DNA from: Batrachochytrium dendrobatidis JAM81
Taxonomy: Eukaryota > Chytridiomycota > Chytridiomycetes > Rhizophydiales
Assembly: GCF_000203795.2 (NCBI RefSeq)
Contig: NW_006281104.1
Location: 743,993-807,992 of the forward strand
Reading direction: 5' to 3'
Length of the DNA: 64,000 nt
The notes under the pieces were generated by a model. The model saw nothing but the letters and a program-made list of their open reading frames with translations, was not told where the DNA came from and made no database searches. The position numbers and the translations under genes are program-made. Positions 1 through 9,846 of this stretch are shown piece by piece; within the stretch, counting starts at the first letter, position 1, and the number at the start of each line of letters is the position of its first letter.

Positions 1-970
1 TTAAACTTGCACTCATCTTAAAATAATATTAATTGAATCAGTTTAAAATAAAATTTGGCAATCATACAAACGAGTAATTTATTTGGAAATACAATATGCA
101 GCCAAACACTACATTGATTTCTGTTTCTTTGTAACAGATGTTGGGATCGGATCATCTGTGTATTGATCCACTTGATCCTCATTGGTATCGCTTTCTTGAT
201 AGTCGTCCGAGTCATCACCATGCATGGAACCACATTGTTTCTGGCCAGTACTAAATGGCTCATCAGGTATTTGAGTAAGCATATGGGTCAAGTACTGATT
301 GCATTGCTGTTGAGCCTGTCCCAAGTGCGAGATAAGCTGTCTGACCATGTCCACTGGGTTCGAAATGGATGCAGTACCATCAGAGCCAGTATCCAATGGA
401 ATATCAATCGTATATGGTGATGAATCGGCAGTGTTTTTGTAAACACACACAATCTGTTGCAACATTCTGGTCAAACATTTTCAGCCCTATTCACGCAAAA
501 TAAATCACTAAATAACTACATAACAGTCAGTCTCATCAAATGATGATGTCAGTTTACTGGACAGTATTGTGTTGACAACTCCTTGACAGAATGACTGGGT
601 TTTGTTTTCTATGCTGATCCTTGTATAAAAACTGAGCAAATGATCACATTGTAGCTCTAGTCATTTTGGCATTGTGACATTGGTCAATCCACAACTATGC
701 ATGTTTACAGACCAAACACTGCAAGTACACATTGATGACTGACATGAAAACAGTTGCATTTTTGTGGCATGTGGTTTGTGTTTTCTTGAATCAGAACGCG
801 AATGTATGTATTTAGAATACAGTAAAAATGAGTCTACAGTTGACTGACAGTATCAGTGTAGTCGCCCATCATATGGACTGCAATGCATGAGCATGTGCAT
901 GAGCATGTGCCGAACTTGCCGATCGTACAATGTATGACAGCTAAAAGTGGAGAAAAGGATCATTCCAGTT
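1..970. repeat. Direct repeat, copy 1 (~0.97 kb)
   Basis: The first ~970 bases recur almost base for base from 1788 to about 2758. The unit holds a minus-strand coding region for a small acidic protein and the left part of a MITE-like element. The copies differ by scattered substitutions and a 2-base length difference that breaks the reading frame in copy 2. Similarity stops near the internal phrase CATTCCAGTTCAAA. The repeat begins at the window edge, so it may extend upstream. An assembly gap lies between the copies, so a local duplication and a haplotype or scaffolding artefact are both possible. Confidence 0.9.
109..465 (-). CDS. Small acidic protein, unrecognised (weakly Gon7-like)
   Basis: This open frame of 118 codons starts at an ATG at 465 (MLQQIVCVYKN) and ends at 109. 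The middle is predicted helical (VDMVRQLISHLGQAQQQCNQ). The last third is very acidic (GDDSDDYQESDTNEDQVDQ) and ends in a basic KKQKSM tail. Size, a short beta-like start, one helix and an acidic tail resemble Gon7, the small subunit of the EKC/KEOPS tRNA-modification complex. That is a guess from shape, not a family match. The start lies 14 bases from the inverted-repeat end of a MITE-like element. A second, frameshifted copy lies at 1896-2250. Confidence 0.45.
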   Translation of the reverse strand: MLQQIVCVYKNTADSSPYTIDIPLDTGSDGTASISNPVDMVRQLISHLGQAQQQCNQYLTHMLTQIPDEPFSTGQKQCGSMHGDDSDDYQESDTNEDQVDQYTDDPIPTSVTKKQKSM

Positions 971-1142
971 CAAAACTGTTTGCATTTTCGTGCTACAAAT
1001 TGACTGCTCCAATAGACATTTTCAATTTTTGTTTCAGATACAATGTCCATTACATGATACACACAAAATGTAATTATTACATATTCATAAAACAATACAA
1101 GTCACTGAATGAATACAAGCATTTTTTGTGAATATGACTGTA
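479..1142. mobile_element. MITE-like inverted-repeat element, copy A
   Basis: The left end near 479 reads TCAGCCCTATTCACGCAAAA and the right end near 1142 reads TTTTGTGAATATGACTGTAA. These are diverged inverted copies of the family terminus. Internal phrases shared with other copies include GTATAAAAACTGAGCAAA, an ACTGGACAGTA motif and ATCCAAGTTCAAAAC-like stretches. No coding capacity is seen. It lies between the small acidic protein gene and the secreted-protein gene. Confidence 0.7.
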
Positions 1143-1235
1143 AGCACAGTAGTGTGCACGTCAAGCGAATAGGTTGAAATACATGTGTATTCCAACGCCA
1201 CTTTCAAGATCCAAGCCGTTTTGTGAATCTCGAGG

Positions 1236-1336
1236 NNNNNNNNNNNNNNNNNNNNNNNNNNNNNNNNNNNNNNNNNNNNNNNNNNNNNNNNNNNNNNNNN
1301 NNNNNNNNNNNNNNNNNNNNNNNNNNNNNNNNNNNN
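1236..1336. other. Assembly gap (run of N)
   Basis: About 100 unresolved bases. The gap lies between the two ~0.97 kb repeats and 20 bases upstream of the secreted-protein start codon, so the promoter of that gene is missing and the repeat arrangement is less certain. Confidence 1.
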
Positions 1337-1355
1337 AACTTACTAGCAGTCTATC

Positions 1356-1667
1356 ATGAAGTCATCTGCTTTTTTTTTAACAGCAAGCTCGCTATGCATA
1401 ATGGTAAACGCGATGCCAGTCGATCCAAATGGCAATCTTTCAGGCTTGCAAGGTGGTAATCCATTTGGTGCTGTGATTCCAAGTATGGGCGGACAACATC
1501 CTAATCAAAATCCGATGGGAGGCCAGTCTGGATCTGGACCATCGAAAGAAGATCGAAAAAGGCAAAAAAAGGAAGAGAAGAGGCGTAGGAAGGAAGAGAG
1601 GAAGCGTAGGAAGGAAGAGAGGAAACACAGTGGGGATAGAAGACAGCATAATAATGTACAAGGATGA
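1356..1667 (+). CDS. Small secreted protein with charged Lys/Arg/Glu tail
   Basis: An intronless frame of 103 residues. The first ~20 residues (MKSSAFFLTASSLCIMVNA) form a clear signal peptide with a plausible cleavage after NA, followed by MPVDPNG. The mature part is Gly/Asn/Pro/Gln-rich, then turns into a Lys/Arg/Glu tail with an imperfect tandem repeat of units such as EERKRRK, encoded by near-identical repeats of about 18 bases between about 1570 and 1625. Lineage-specific small secreted proteins of this build are common in chytrids. I recognise no family and assign no function. The tail could be an intrinsically disordered nucleic-acid- or polyanion-binding segment (inference). Only 20 bases separate the ATG from the assembly gap. 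Confidence 0.7.
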   Translation: MKSSAFFLTASSLCIMVNAMPVDPNGNLSGLQGGNPFGAVIPSMGGQHPNQNPMGGQSGSGPSKEDRKRQKKEEKRRRKEERKRRKEERKHSGDRRQHNNVQG

Positions 1668-1787
1668 GAAGCAGCGCAAAAAGGAGAATGGTAATTGAAC
1701 AACAATCACCTTCAACCAGAGCGATCAGCCAGCCAGTCATGCATTTACCTTCTACTTGCTATACGCAACACACCCACTTTCTATTTA

Positions 1788-2758
1788 TTAAACTTGCACT
1801 CATCTTAAAATAATATTAATTGAATCAGTTTAAAATAAAATTTGGCAATCATACAAACGAGTAATTTATTTGGAAATACAATATGCAGCCAAACACTACA
1901 TTGATTTCTGTTTCTTTGTAACAGATGTTGGGATCGGATCATCTGTGTATTGATCCACTTGATCCTCATTGGTATCGCTTTCTTGATAGTCGTCCGAGTC
2001 ATCACCATGCATGGAACCACATTGTTTCTGGCCAGTACTAAATGGCTCATCAGGTATTTGAGTAAGTATATGGGTCAAGTACTGATTGCATTGCTGTTGA
2101 GCCTGTCCCAAGTGCGAGATAAGCTGTCTGACCATGTCCACTGGGTTCGAAATGGATACAGTACCATCAGAGCCAGTATCCAATGGAATATCAATCATAT
2201 ATGGTGATGAGTCGGCAGTTTTTGTAAACACACACAATCTGTTGCAACATTCTGGTCAAACATTTTCAGCCCTATTCACGCAAAATAAATCACTAAATAA
2301 CTACATAACAGTCAGTCTCATCAAATGATGATGTCAGTTTACTGGACAGTATTGTGTTGACAACTCCTTGACAGAATGATTGGTTTTGTTTTCTATGCTG
2401 ATCCTTGTATAAAAACTGAGCAAATGATCACACTGTAGCTCTAGTCATTTTGGCATTGTGACATTGGTCAATCCACAACTATGCATGTTTACAGACCAAA
2501 CACTGCAAGTACACATTGATGACTGACATGAAAATAGTTGCATTTTTGTGGCATGTGGTTTGTGTTTTCTTGAATCAGAACGCGAATGTATGTATTTAGA
2601 ATACAGTAAAAATGAGTCTACAATTGATTGACAGTATCAGTGTGGTCGCCCATCATATGGACTGCAATGCATGAGCATGTGCATGAGCATGTGCCGAAGT
2701 TGCCGATCGTACAATGTATGACAGCTAAAAGTGGAGAAAGGGATCATTCCAGTTCAAA
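1788..2758. repeat. Direct repeat, copy 2 (~0.97 kb)
   Basis: Second copy of the unit described at 1-970, offset by 1787 bases and in the same orientation. Past the repeat end the two loci share only the general MITE background. Confidence 0.9.
1896..2250 (-). pseudogene. Frameshifted copy of the small acidic protein gene
   Basis: This is the counterpart of the gene at 109-465. From the equivalent ATG at 2250 the frame is 355 bases, not a multiple of three. Two bases are missing in the T-run near 2218-2224 (GGCAGTTTTTG here, GGCAGTGTTTTTG in copy 1). The rest of the frame, including the acidic tail, is preserved. The frame that carries the conserved tail has no nearby ATG. It is either a recent pseudogene or a homopolymer error in the assembly. 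Confidence 0.65.
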
Positions 2759-2834
2759 CCTATAATTTGATTGTAATTCTCAAGCAATCATTGCAAGATA
2801 AAATGATTCGTTTTACATGAATATGATAATTTGC
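2265..2834. mobile_element. MITE-like inverted-repeat element, copy B
   Basis: The left end near 2265 (TCAGCCCTATTCACGCAAAA) is identical to copy A. The right end near 2834 (CGTTTTACATGAATATGATA) is a diverged inverted terminus. The right end lies ~88 bases upstream of the Get2-like start codon and the left end ~15 bases from the start of the frameshifted copy. Confidence 0.7.
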
Positions 2835-2921
2835 AGTCAACCTTTAGCAGCATTTTCCTGAGGGCGATTGATGGGTTGATGAATTTTGCTTGTCAATCAA
2901 CTTTGCGGCAGTTTGACCCAG

Positions 2922-4172
2922 ATGACAGATCAGCCATTGTCAAAAACCGCAGAAGAAGCAGTAGATGATAATTCTTCTAATACACAGAGTGATAGCACAA
3001 AAACCCTTCTTACTGCTGAAGAAAAGTTAAATCTAAGACGAGAGGCTAGGCGCAACAAAATCTTGGCTGGTAGCAGCTCTCGCCTGGGTCGCATAACTCA
3101 GACATTTAAAGGAGTGACCAATGATAGTACCACCGATGCTGCTACCAATATAAACTCAAATGACTCAGAAAAGACTGCTCTGGATTCAATCGAGTTCAAG
3201 GCAGATCGACTTCCTAAAGAATCGCCAGCTATAACATCCACTCGCTTACTTTCCACTGCACCCCCGAATGCAGGTTTGGGAACACTCTACAATCGCAGCA
3301 CAAACCAAGATATATCTCCTGATGATGTGCTTCAACAGTTGTTATCAGGGTCTGTCTCTACCGGAACCCACTCTGTGCCGTCTTTTGATTTTCAATCAGT
3401 GCAAACCAACTCTTTTGGATTGAATCAAGAACATACTCAGCAAGGAGCCGTCACTAACGCACCAGCTATCAAAAGCATTTGGCCATGGCTTCACACGGTT
3501 TGTATTGTAATACTGGCTCTATTTGCATTATACGGAATTACTGAATCTGAAGGTGTTTCTACCGAGGAAGACCATATTGTCAATCGCGATCTCACTGCCA
3601 ATGCATGTCAAACTATTGCCAAACTATCGTTTAGTCAAGTCATCGATTTGAATACTCGTTTAAATAATTTGCTCAGCAATGCTATTGGTAATCACAGAAT
3701 GGTAAGTTTTTTACTAGTATTATGGGTTTGCCGAATATGCATTTCCTTTTTACGCTACTTATCAAATATTTGGTTTAATAGTCAGTCTGGATCATGTTTC
3801 TTACCATTGAAATGGGGCTAAATTTATTGCGATTTATTTACCAACTTGTAAGCTAGATATGATGGCACATACTTTATCCAACTGTTGTGTTGGCTCTATT
3901 GCTTTAAAAACTGCATCCTCAACCAATCTTTAAATAACTAGGCATTCACTCTGCCGAATAGCAGGCCAGGTGCATTTCCAACCGAAGTCACGTTGATTCT
4001 TCGCCAAGTTTTCAGAGCAAATACGCCCGTACTTGAATCATTTTCTAGTGCGGTTTCAGAAGCAATGATCATTTGGAGATCGTTTTACGATGACGTGCTT
4101 CTGTTTGTGTTTGTAGTGGGATCTGGTGTTGCTACGATGGTCTTGTGTGGTGATTGGATTTGCTCTTCGTAA
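2922..4172 (+). CDS. Get2/CAML-like tail-anchored-protein receptor subunit
   Basis: Exons 2922-3701, 3782-3847 and 3942-4172 join in frame to 358 residues. All introns have GT-AG ends. Near residue 45 is a basic segment (LRREARRNKILAGSSSRL) that matches the Arg-rich Get3-binding motif of Get2 and CAML. A long Ser/Thr/Asn-rich linker follows. Three hydrophobic segments lie in the C-terminal half: one starting WPWLHTVCIVILALFAL, one around exon 2 (MFLTIEMGLNLLRFIY) and a last one near DDVLLFVFVVGSGVATMV. This topology fits the ER membrane receptor that, with Get1, takes tail-anchored proteins from Get3. An upstream in-frame stretch from 2886 lacks ATG, so 2922 is the start. Confidence rests on the motif plus topology. 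Confidence 0.75.
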
Positions 4173-4655
4173 TGTGTCCACTTTAATAAAATATTGATGC
4201 AAATTGCGTTTTAATTGTAGAATATATCTAGGAATCAGCATGAAGCTCTACCTCACGACGTTGTTGTTGAGCAGTTGGTAGACCATGCTTAATCAATGGA
4301 TTTGTCAAAGAGTTCAAACTGCATAATACTGTTCTGTAAATTTGGCATCGATCTTTTGATAAATCCAACTGTTGTTCCATTTTACGTAAGACTGTAAGCA
4401 ACCAATCATGGAGCCTTCTGGTTTCATTTCAGCACTTTTAAAATCATACCTGCCAATGCAACAAAGATCAATGTTTGAAAAATGTTGCATTGATCCAAAA
4501 ACAATCTACCGAGTATTTAGAGATTCCAAAATAGCTTGTTTAACGTATTGATTTGAGCAGTAATAAAACGAGGTTCTATAAAAATTTCAAAGTAAACAAG
4601 TGATACAATTTATATATTGAATATAAATACACCTTTTTTAATTCATTAGTTCATC
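4173..4655. other. Convergent intergenic region
   Basis: About 480 bases between the 3' ends of the Get2-like gene and the DDT/WHIM gene. Minus-strand stretches can be read as short spliced peptides in two conflicting ways, with no start codon for either, so no gene is called. Confidence 0.6.
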
Positions 4656-6904
4656 TCAAAATGAATCCAAACTTGTATAGCCTATATTGTTTGTAGGTTT
4701 TCCAAAAAACAGGTTCCCTGTAAGTGGGGATAAACCAAAAGACATGCTCACTGATTCGGTGCTTGTGTTTGCTTGGTCTTTAAACGATCGAGGGTTCTGA
4801 ACTCACAAAAATTGAAATGTTATCTCCATCAAGATTTGAAAAATATTAAACCAAGAAAGGAATTGGGAGTAAATCAAATGTGGTATTCGAGTAAAGACAG
4901 AAAACTTACCATGTCATCATCTACTTCAACGTTGATATCCTGATTCGAATCACCCATAGTATCAGTGCCTTCAAAGTATGTTTCAGAAACGTCATCAGAA
5001 GCATTCATTCTACGCTTGGAAGATCGCCCACTTTGCAAACTAGATGTGGGACTTTCACATTTACTTGCATCATCGTCGCTGTTGATTTCTGCATACGATA
5101 CTGACGTACGTGTACGCCGCAGTTCTCTTGGAATGATGGGTCGTTCCATAAACTGTCGCATTTTTTCCTGACGGATCCGACGCTTTTCTCGCCTCTGCTC
5201 CAAAACAGTTAGCCGTGGAATCAATGTTCCTACCAAACATTCTTTTAATTCCTTTTCAGGTCCGGTAGTACTTAATCCTTCAGCATAGTGTATGAGATCA
5301 TTCAAAGTAGAGCATATTGAGCTCCACTTATTAGCATGCATATCCATGGAATAGATACGTGGATAGTCTCCAATATGATAGACCTTGCGTTTAAATCTAT
5401 CGATCCCAATCGATTGAATCATCAACAAGTTGTTTTCGGTTGCAGCTAAATGCTCTGCAGTCTCGGGTCGGATAGAGAAATTCCGCTCCTTGATATTGAA
5501 TCTTGCGGCTGCGCGAAAGAGTCTTTCTTTAGCACTGGCACGCTCTTTAAACGCTTGTTCAATGGCTTCATGAATAGGCTCGCATTCGCATAGTTGCCAG
5601 TCAGCCAAAGCGTATATAATTTTGACTTTAATTGATGGATCTAATTTAAAGAAATTCATACGAGCTTCTGTGTTTCGCTCTTGCATGACTTCAGAAGAAA
5701 TGGTGGATTTGAGAGGATTTGAATTTTCAACATCATTATCAGATGCGCTATCGTTTGGTTCACCGTTCAATGCAACATCTGACTTTAAAGATTGTTCTAT
5801 AGGTGTTTCAACGGTTGGTTTAGAAACGGATGTTTGATTGCTTGTCAGGGTAGCAGCGGAGTTTCCGCTTGGGTTTAGATTACTAGTTTGGTCATTGGTG
5901 AAAACAGTGCGTTGATCTGTAGATCTAAGCTTGTTTGCAACGGGAAGCACAATCGGAGAGGTGCTGAAATGATCATCTCCTGCAGCAATATGACTGAGAA
6001 TAAGACGGTTGACAACTCGAGGCCATGCAACCCTAATCAATGTGTAATGAATGATTAGTATTCACGGATAATGATTGTATATTTTGGCTAATAGATGTTT
6101 AAGAATTACTTACAGAATGTGGGCATGAGTGCGAGAGTCGAGATTGCTTAGATTGACACAGAATGCAATCAAAATAGATTCGACCAGTTCGGACGAATGG
6201 TCCAAGCTCAACTCTCTTTCGAGATCTACTGGGTTCAACTGTGGCAAAGATTTGACAAAAGAAGCCATATTATTTGCCAGATTGACTCTATATTCTTCAC
6301 GACTGTTGTTATATGATGAGTTGCCGTTGGTATTAGAAGAATTAGCAGGCGGTCGCAAGTTGATAAAATAGGGAGAAAAGGAGACTAAAAACATATGAAT
6401 AAATGCAGTCTGCCACATATCGCAGATATTGAGAGGTTCGTTTCCATGAGCGGCAGCAGCAGTACTATCAACAGCAGACTTGGACGCATTGGTTTTAGCA
6501 GCACGAGGTTGAGCCGATCTCTTTGAGATTATAAAAGGCACAAGTCTTTTATTTCGATTGGTTTTAGAAGAGTGACTGACATTACTGCCACTACTAGTGC
6601 GAGATATGGAGATATCGGATCTATCATCAGGGCCATCGGCAGATCCAGTTTCAAGCACATTGTCTAGCACAGAGTCGTGCTGAGTGATGGACTGTTCTGA
6701 AAGAGTGTCAGGAGTGCCATTAACCATTTTAGAATGATTTTCACTGGCCAAAAAGGGGGCTTGTAAAGAATTGGCAGTACAGGCCATTTGTCTAACACTT
6801 CTTCGAGTAGTCATTGCAGCAACAATCGTTTCTGTAATAATATTGTTGGCAAGTCTGAATTTGTCTGCCATTCGCAACACGCTAAAAAGGATTGCAGACC
6901 CCAT
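4656..6904 (-). CDS. DDT/WHIM-domain chromatin protein
   Basis: Exons 6904-6114, 6032-4910 and 4796-4656 (minus strand) join in frame to about 684 residues. After a Ser-rich, basic N-terminus, a DDT-like segment (ICDMWQTAFIHMFLVSF ... LNPVDLERELS ... LVESILIAFCVNLSNL) crosses the first intron. Exon 2 carries WHIM-like pieces: KVKIIYALADWQLCECEPI and IGIDRFKRKVYHIGD, which resembles the 'gxDRfgrxYw' signature. Basic coiled segments and an acidic stretch follow. DDT/WHIM proteins are non-catalytic partners of ISWI-type remodellers or related nuclear factors; the exact orthologue is not clear. The start is uncertain: the frame is open to 6997 but without ATG above 6904, and ATG at 6814 (MTTRRSVRQ) is equally plausible. 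It is head-to-head with the mitoribosomal gene. Confidence 0.65.
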
Positions 6905-7017
6905 TTTTACCTTTTTGTCCCAATAAAATAGACACGTGTCAAGTAATTTGGTGGTTGTGCTCTGAATTGTATTTTCTGCTCTTTGCTGCCATCGCAACTA
7001 CAAACCAAGATTAGTTC

Positions 7018-7558
7018 ATGTCCGTCACCACTGCTGCTTCTGCCGCTGTTGCTTCTTCGAACATTGTTTTCAAATCATTTTCTGTTCGATCTCTTGAACT
7101 TAATCTATCAAGAGGTCGGGCTGCATCTGAAAAATTGGTTGCTCCAATTACATCTCTCACTGTATCTTTTGGCTCCGATAGCTGTCCTGCCAAACCAGCT
7201 CTATCGTATGCATTTGTTTTGTACTGACTGCTTTTGATTTGATCTATACTTTCTTTCAGAGACTGACTCTTTTTTTCTTCAATACAGATTGTTTTACGTG
7301 AATGAACTTCCTCGTATCTACAAGGCCAATCCACATCTTAAATTTCATACAATTGAATCTCCAGATGCAAGCTGCTCTCTCAACTTCACTTATACTACTT
7401 CTTTTTTAGAAAAAGCTAACAATACGTCAGATCATGTCTCACCAAAATCAAGCGAGACAATTGAGTTGCGTCACTGTACCACTCCAGAAGATATTTTTAC
7501 TAATCTGGTGCGTCAATTCAAGGCTATATCTGTTCGCACTGCTGAAAAACAACGCTAA
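7018..7558 (+). CDS. Mitochondrial ribosomal protein, L51/S25/CI-B8 fold
   Basis: Exons 7018-7205 and 7288-7558 join in frame (codon TC|A) to 152 residues. An earlier acceptor at 7259 would give an immediate stop, so 7287 is the acceptor. The N-terminal ~50 residues are Ser/Ala/Arg-rich with almost no acid, as in a mitochondrial presequence. Just after the junction, LFYVNELPRIYKANPHLKF fits the start of the thioredoxin-like L51/S25/CI-B8 domain ('LPrIxYxNPxv'). The rest (IELRHCTTPEDIFTNLVRQF) fits its second half. Members include mS25, fungal mL61 (Mrp49) and mL43; I favour the mS25/mL61 type. The start codon is only ~115 bases from the first ATG of the divergent DDT/WHIM gene. Confidence 0.65.
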
Positions 7559-7639
7559 TAAACACACTATATCAAGACAATAGTATTTACAATCTAATCT
7601 TCAAATTCACAGCCAAATAGAAATTAGACATCAATTACT

Positions 7640-9471
7640 TTAATCTTTGGAGTAGGGTTGAAATACAGGCACACCTATATCTAATAGTGTGTCTGATTCT
7701 TGATCAAATCGACGTCGCTTTAAACGAAGTGTAGGCTGAACTAAAGATGTGGCAGATTCTAATACATTGCTACCACCATACCTAGCCTCTAGACCCCCTA
7801 ATCGTTGGGCAGATTGTGACACGCTTATTTGTGAAAGTCCATTAGTCTTGGAAGCATTTGCGTAATGACTACTATGATGAGAATTGGAATCCTCTTGTCG
7901 AAACTCGGGGAAAGTGGGAAGAAACAGGGGTAAACAGGCTTTTGGTACTTCATCAAAGTATTCGTGTTGTAGCGCATCACTCGCACAGATCCGACTCTTT
8001 GGTCTCCACACCAGTAGATCTTTCAACAACCTCAAGGCACCTTCTCGGATACCTCGAAACGCAGTGCGTACTCCATCATACTTTACCTCGGGAAACTTGA
8101 ATGATTTGTAAAAAGGCATGGTTGGAAGTTCAGGCCAGATATGCTTTGTTGGTGATCCGAGGAGATTACAAATCATTTCCAGCTGTTCTCGTTCAACGTG
8201 ACCTGGAAGAATAGGTTCTGACTTGAGAAACTCTCCAAAAATACACCCTACCGACCACATATCTACTGATTGAGTATAGTGGCTTGTTCCTAGAAGAAGT
8301 TCCGGCGATCTATACCAGAGTGTAACGACTCGTGGTGTCATGGGTTCAATAGGTTCACTAAATGTTCTTGCAAGTCCAAAATCAGCTAAATTTAACCATG
8401 ATATAAAAGCCATGTTATTCAAGAGGTTCCTATAAACATTCAAATGCTTTTATAAACATTTACCAATCTTAAGAGTGCCCTCTGAAGTCAATAAAAGATT
8501 AGATGGTTTGAGATCTCTAAATAGTATAGTTGCATATTCATGAGATTAAGGTGATGTCGGCAATTGAAAAACACTTTCTATATATTCAAAAGTTGCATAG
8601 TCGATTACCTATGGATGATAAAATTTCGATGAAGATACTCTAATGAAATATCAAATCAAAAATATCATGTTAGTAAATTGAGCAACTTGCTAGGAAACCA
8701 TCAAACAAAACAGTATTGACATCAGACTCTACTTTACCGACCCCACAAAGTAGCTGTAGAATAAGACATTTGACTATGTATTGTTCCATCCACAACGATT
8801 TCCAAAATTAGTTCAAAAAACTGAGATCTGGCTCCAACATAGCATCATATATTGACTATACCTTCGGCTGGTTGGTATACTGTTTTTCTTCCCCGTTGAG
8901 TTACCGAGTCCATGATGTTCGCCATGTCCTGTCGATTGTCAAAGGTTTCCCAAAAAGGTTAATCTCGGAGATTCCCAGCCTGGTCCATTGTGATCTCCAT
9001 ACATAAATATCCAATCCGTAGCACTACCTGTTCACAATACTCCATGACCAAAAACAAATCTTCCAATCTTTCTCCAACGGCTACATCGAGAACTTTAACC
9101 ACATTGATGTGGTTTAGGGATTTCAGTAATGATATTTCTCTCAGTGAGCTCAGCGGCATGCCTCCTTCTTGCTCCTGATCCATTTTCACTCGCTTCAATG
9201 CAGTAATAGCTTTGGTAGATCGATTTCGAGCCTTGTAAACAATACCATAAGTACCTTGGCCTACCCGACCAATTTTTTCAAACGTATCTACTGAAGTGGA
9301 TGTTCCAGTGAATGAAAGCGGGATGTGTGTTGGTGGATTCAGTTTTGAGTTGAATGCATAAAGTATTGTAGATCTTGATGATGAATCTTTGGATTTAGTT
9401 GAAATAGATGCATCGACAGCAGTTTTGGTCGTGATGATGCTATTATTCTTGCCGTCAAGGCTTGTACTCAT
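7640..9471 (-). CDS. Cyclin-dependent kinase, CDK10 type
   Basis: Six exons on the minus strand (9471-9028, 8928-8862, 8773-8738, 8639-8609, 8516-8464, 8385-7640) join in frame to 458 residues. A variable ~60-residue N-terminus precedes the kinase domain: glycine loop GRVGQGTYGIVYKA, ALKRV lysine, MPLSSLREI helix, MEYCEQ hinge, then HRDLKPSN and KIADFGLAR built across tiny exons, and activation loop VVTLWYRSPELLLG. The helix matches the PISSLRE signature of CDK10, with Leu for Ile, rather than PITSLRE of CDK11 or PSTAIRE of CDK1. CDK10 kinases pair with cyclin M/Q-type partners in animals and act in transcription and cilium control. Exons of 31 and 36 bases make this gene easy to mis-annotate. 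The start is ~100 bases from a MITE terminus. Confidence 0.88.
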
Positions 9472-9572
9472 TTGGTGTTGAATCAGCAGCTCTCGATTAA
9501 AAAGTTTAGCCAGATGCTTACAGAGTTGATTGAATGAACGAACACGATCAGTTGATTATTGCATTTCAGATT

Positions 9573-9634
9573 ACAGCCATATTCGCATGAAATGAAACTC
9601 GGTCCTGCAGTCACTCCTTTGGAATTGTATTAAT
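9573..9634. mobile_element. MITE-like element, copy C, left fragment
   Basis: TTACAGCCATATTCGCATGA at 9573 is a family terminus. The next ~40 bases (CCTGCAGTCACTCC...TTGGAATTG) align with the left arm of other copies (CTTGCAGCCACTAT...GTTGGAGTAG). The matching right arm is at 14692-15126. The two are separated by the Maverick-like element, so this copy appears to host that insertion. Confidence 0.65.
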
Positions 9635-9785
9635 AGTGTATCAATCAACGAGACCAATTTTGTTGGTTGATACTCACTGATACTCGCTGGTAACTTGATG
9701 AAAATGTGTCAAAACTATGACTTTTATGACAACACTGTACAAACTGTACGAGTTTAAAAGATTATTGGTGAATATTGTCCAATTT
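9635..9785 (+). repeat. Left terminal inverted repeat of the Maverick-like element
   Basis: Blocks such as CAATTTTGTTGGTTGATACT, TTGATGAAAATGTGTCAAAA, GACTTTTATGACAACACTGT and ATTATTGGTGAATATTGTCC occur in the same order, inverted, at 14545-14685, with a few small indels. Confidence 0.8.
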
Positions 9786-9846
9786 GATTGTTGACTGCAA
9801 TTATTTTGGTTGGTTCGAGTTTCATTCTTTTGTCAAAAAACATCAA

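Noticed and set aside
1440..1740. Minus-strand Leu/Pro/Phe-rich frames opposite the secreted-protein gene
   Set aside because: They are reverse reads of the Lys/Arg/Glu repeat.
4228..4574. Minus-strand peptides such as MEQQLDLSKDRCQIYRTVLC or YDFKSAEMKPEGSMIGCLQS readable through plausible splice sites
   Set aside because: The two readings use conflicting frames and junctions. Neither has a start codon in the short space left by the neighbouring DDT/WHIM stop at 4656, and no family is recognised.
7011..7334. 107-codon minus-strand frame opposite the mitoribosomal gene
   Set aside because: The plus strand has a clean two-exon gene with a recognised domain over the same bases; this is its shadow.
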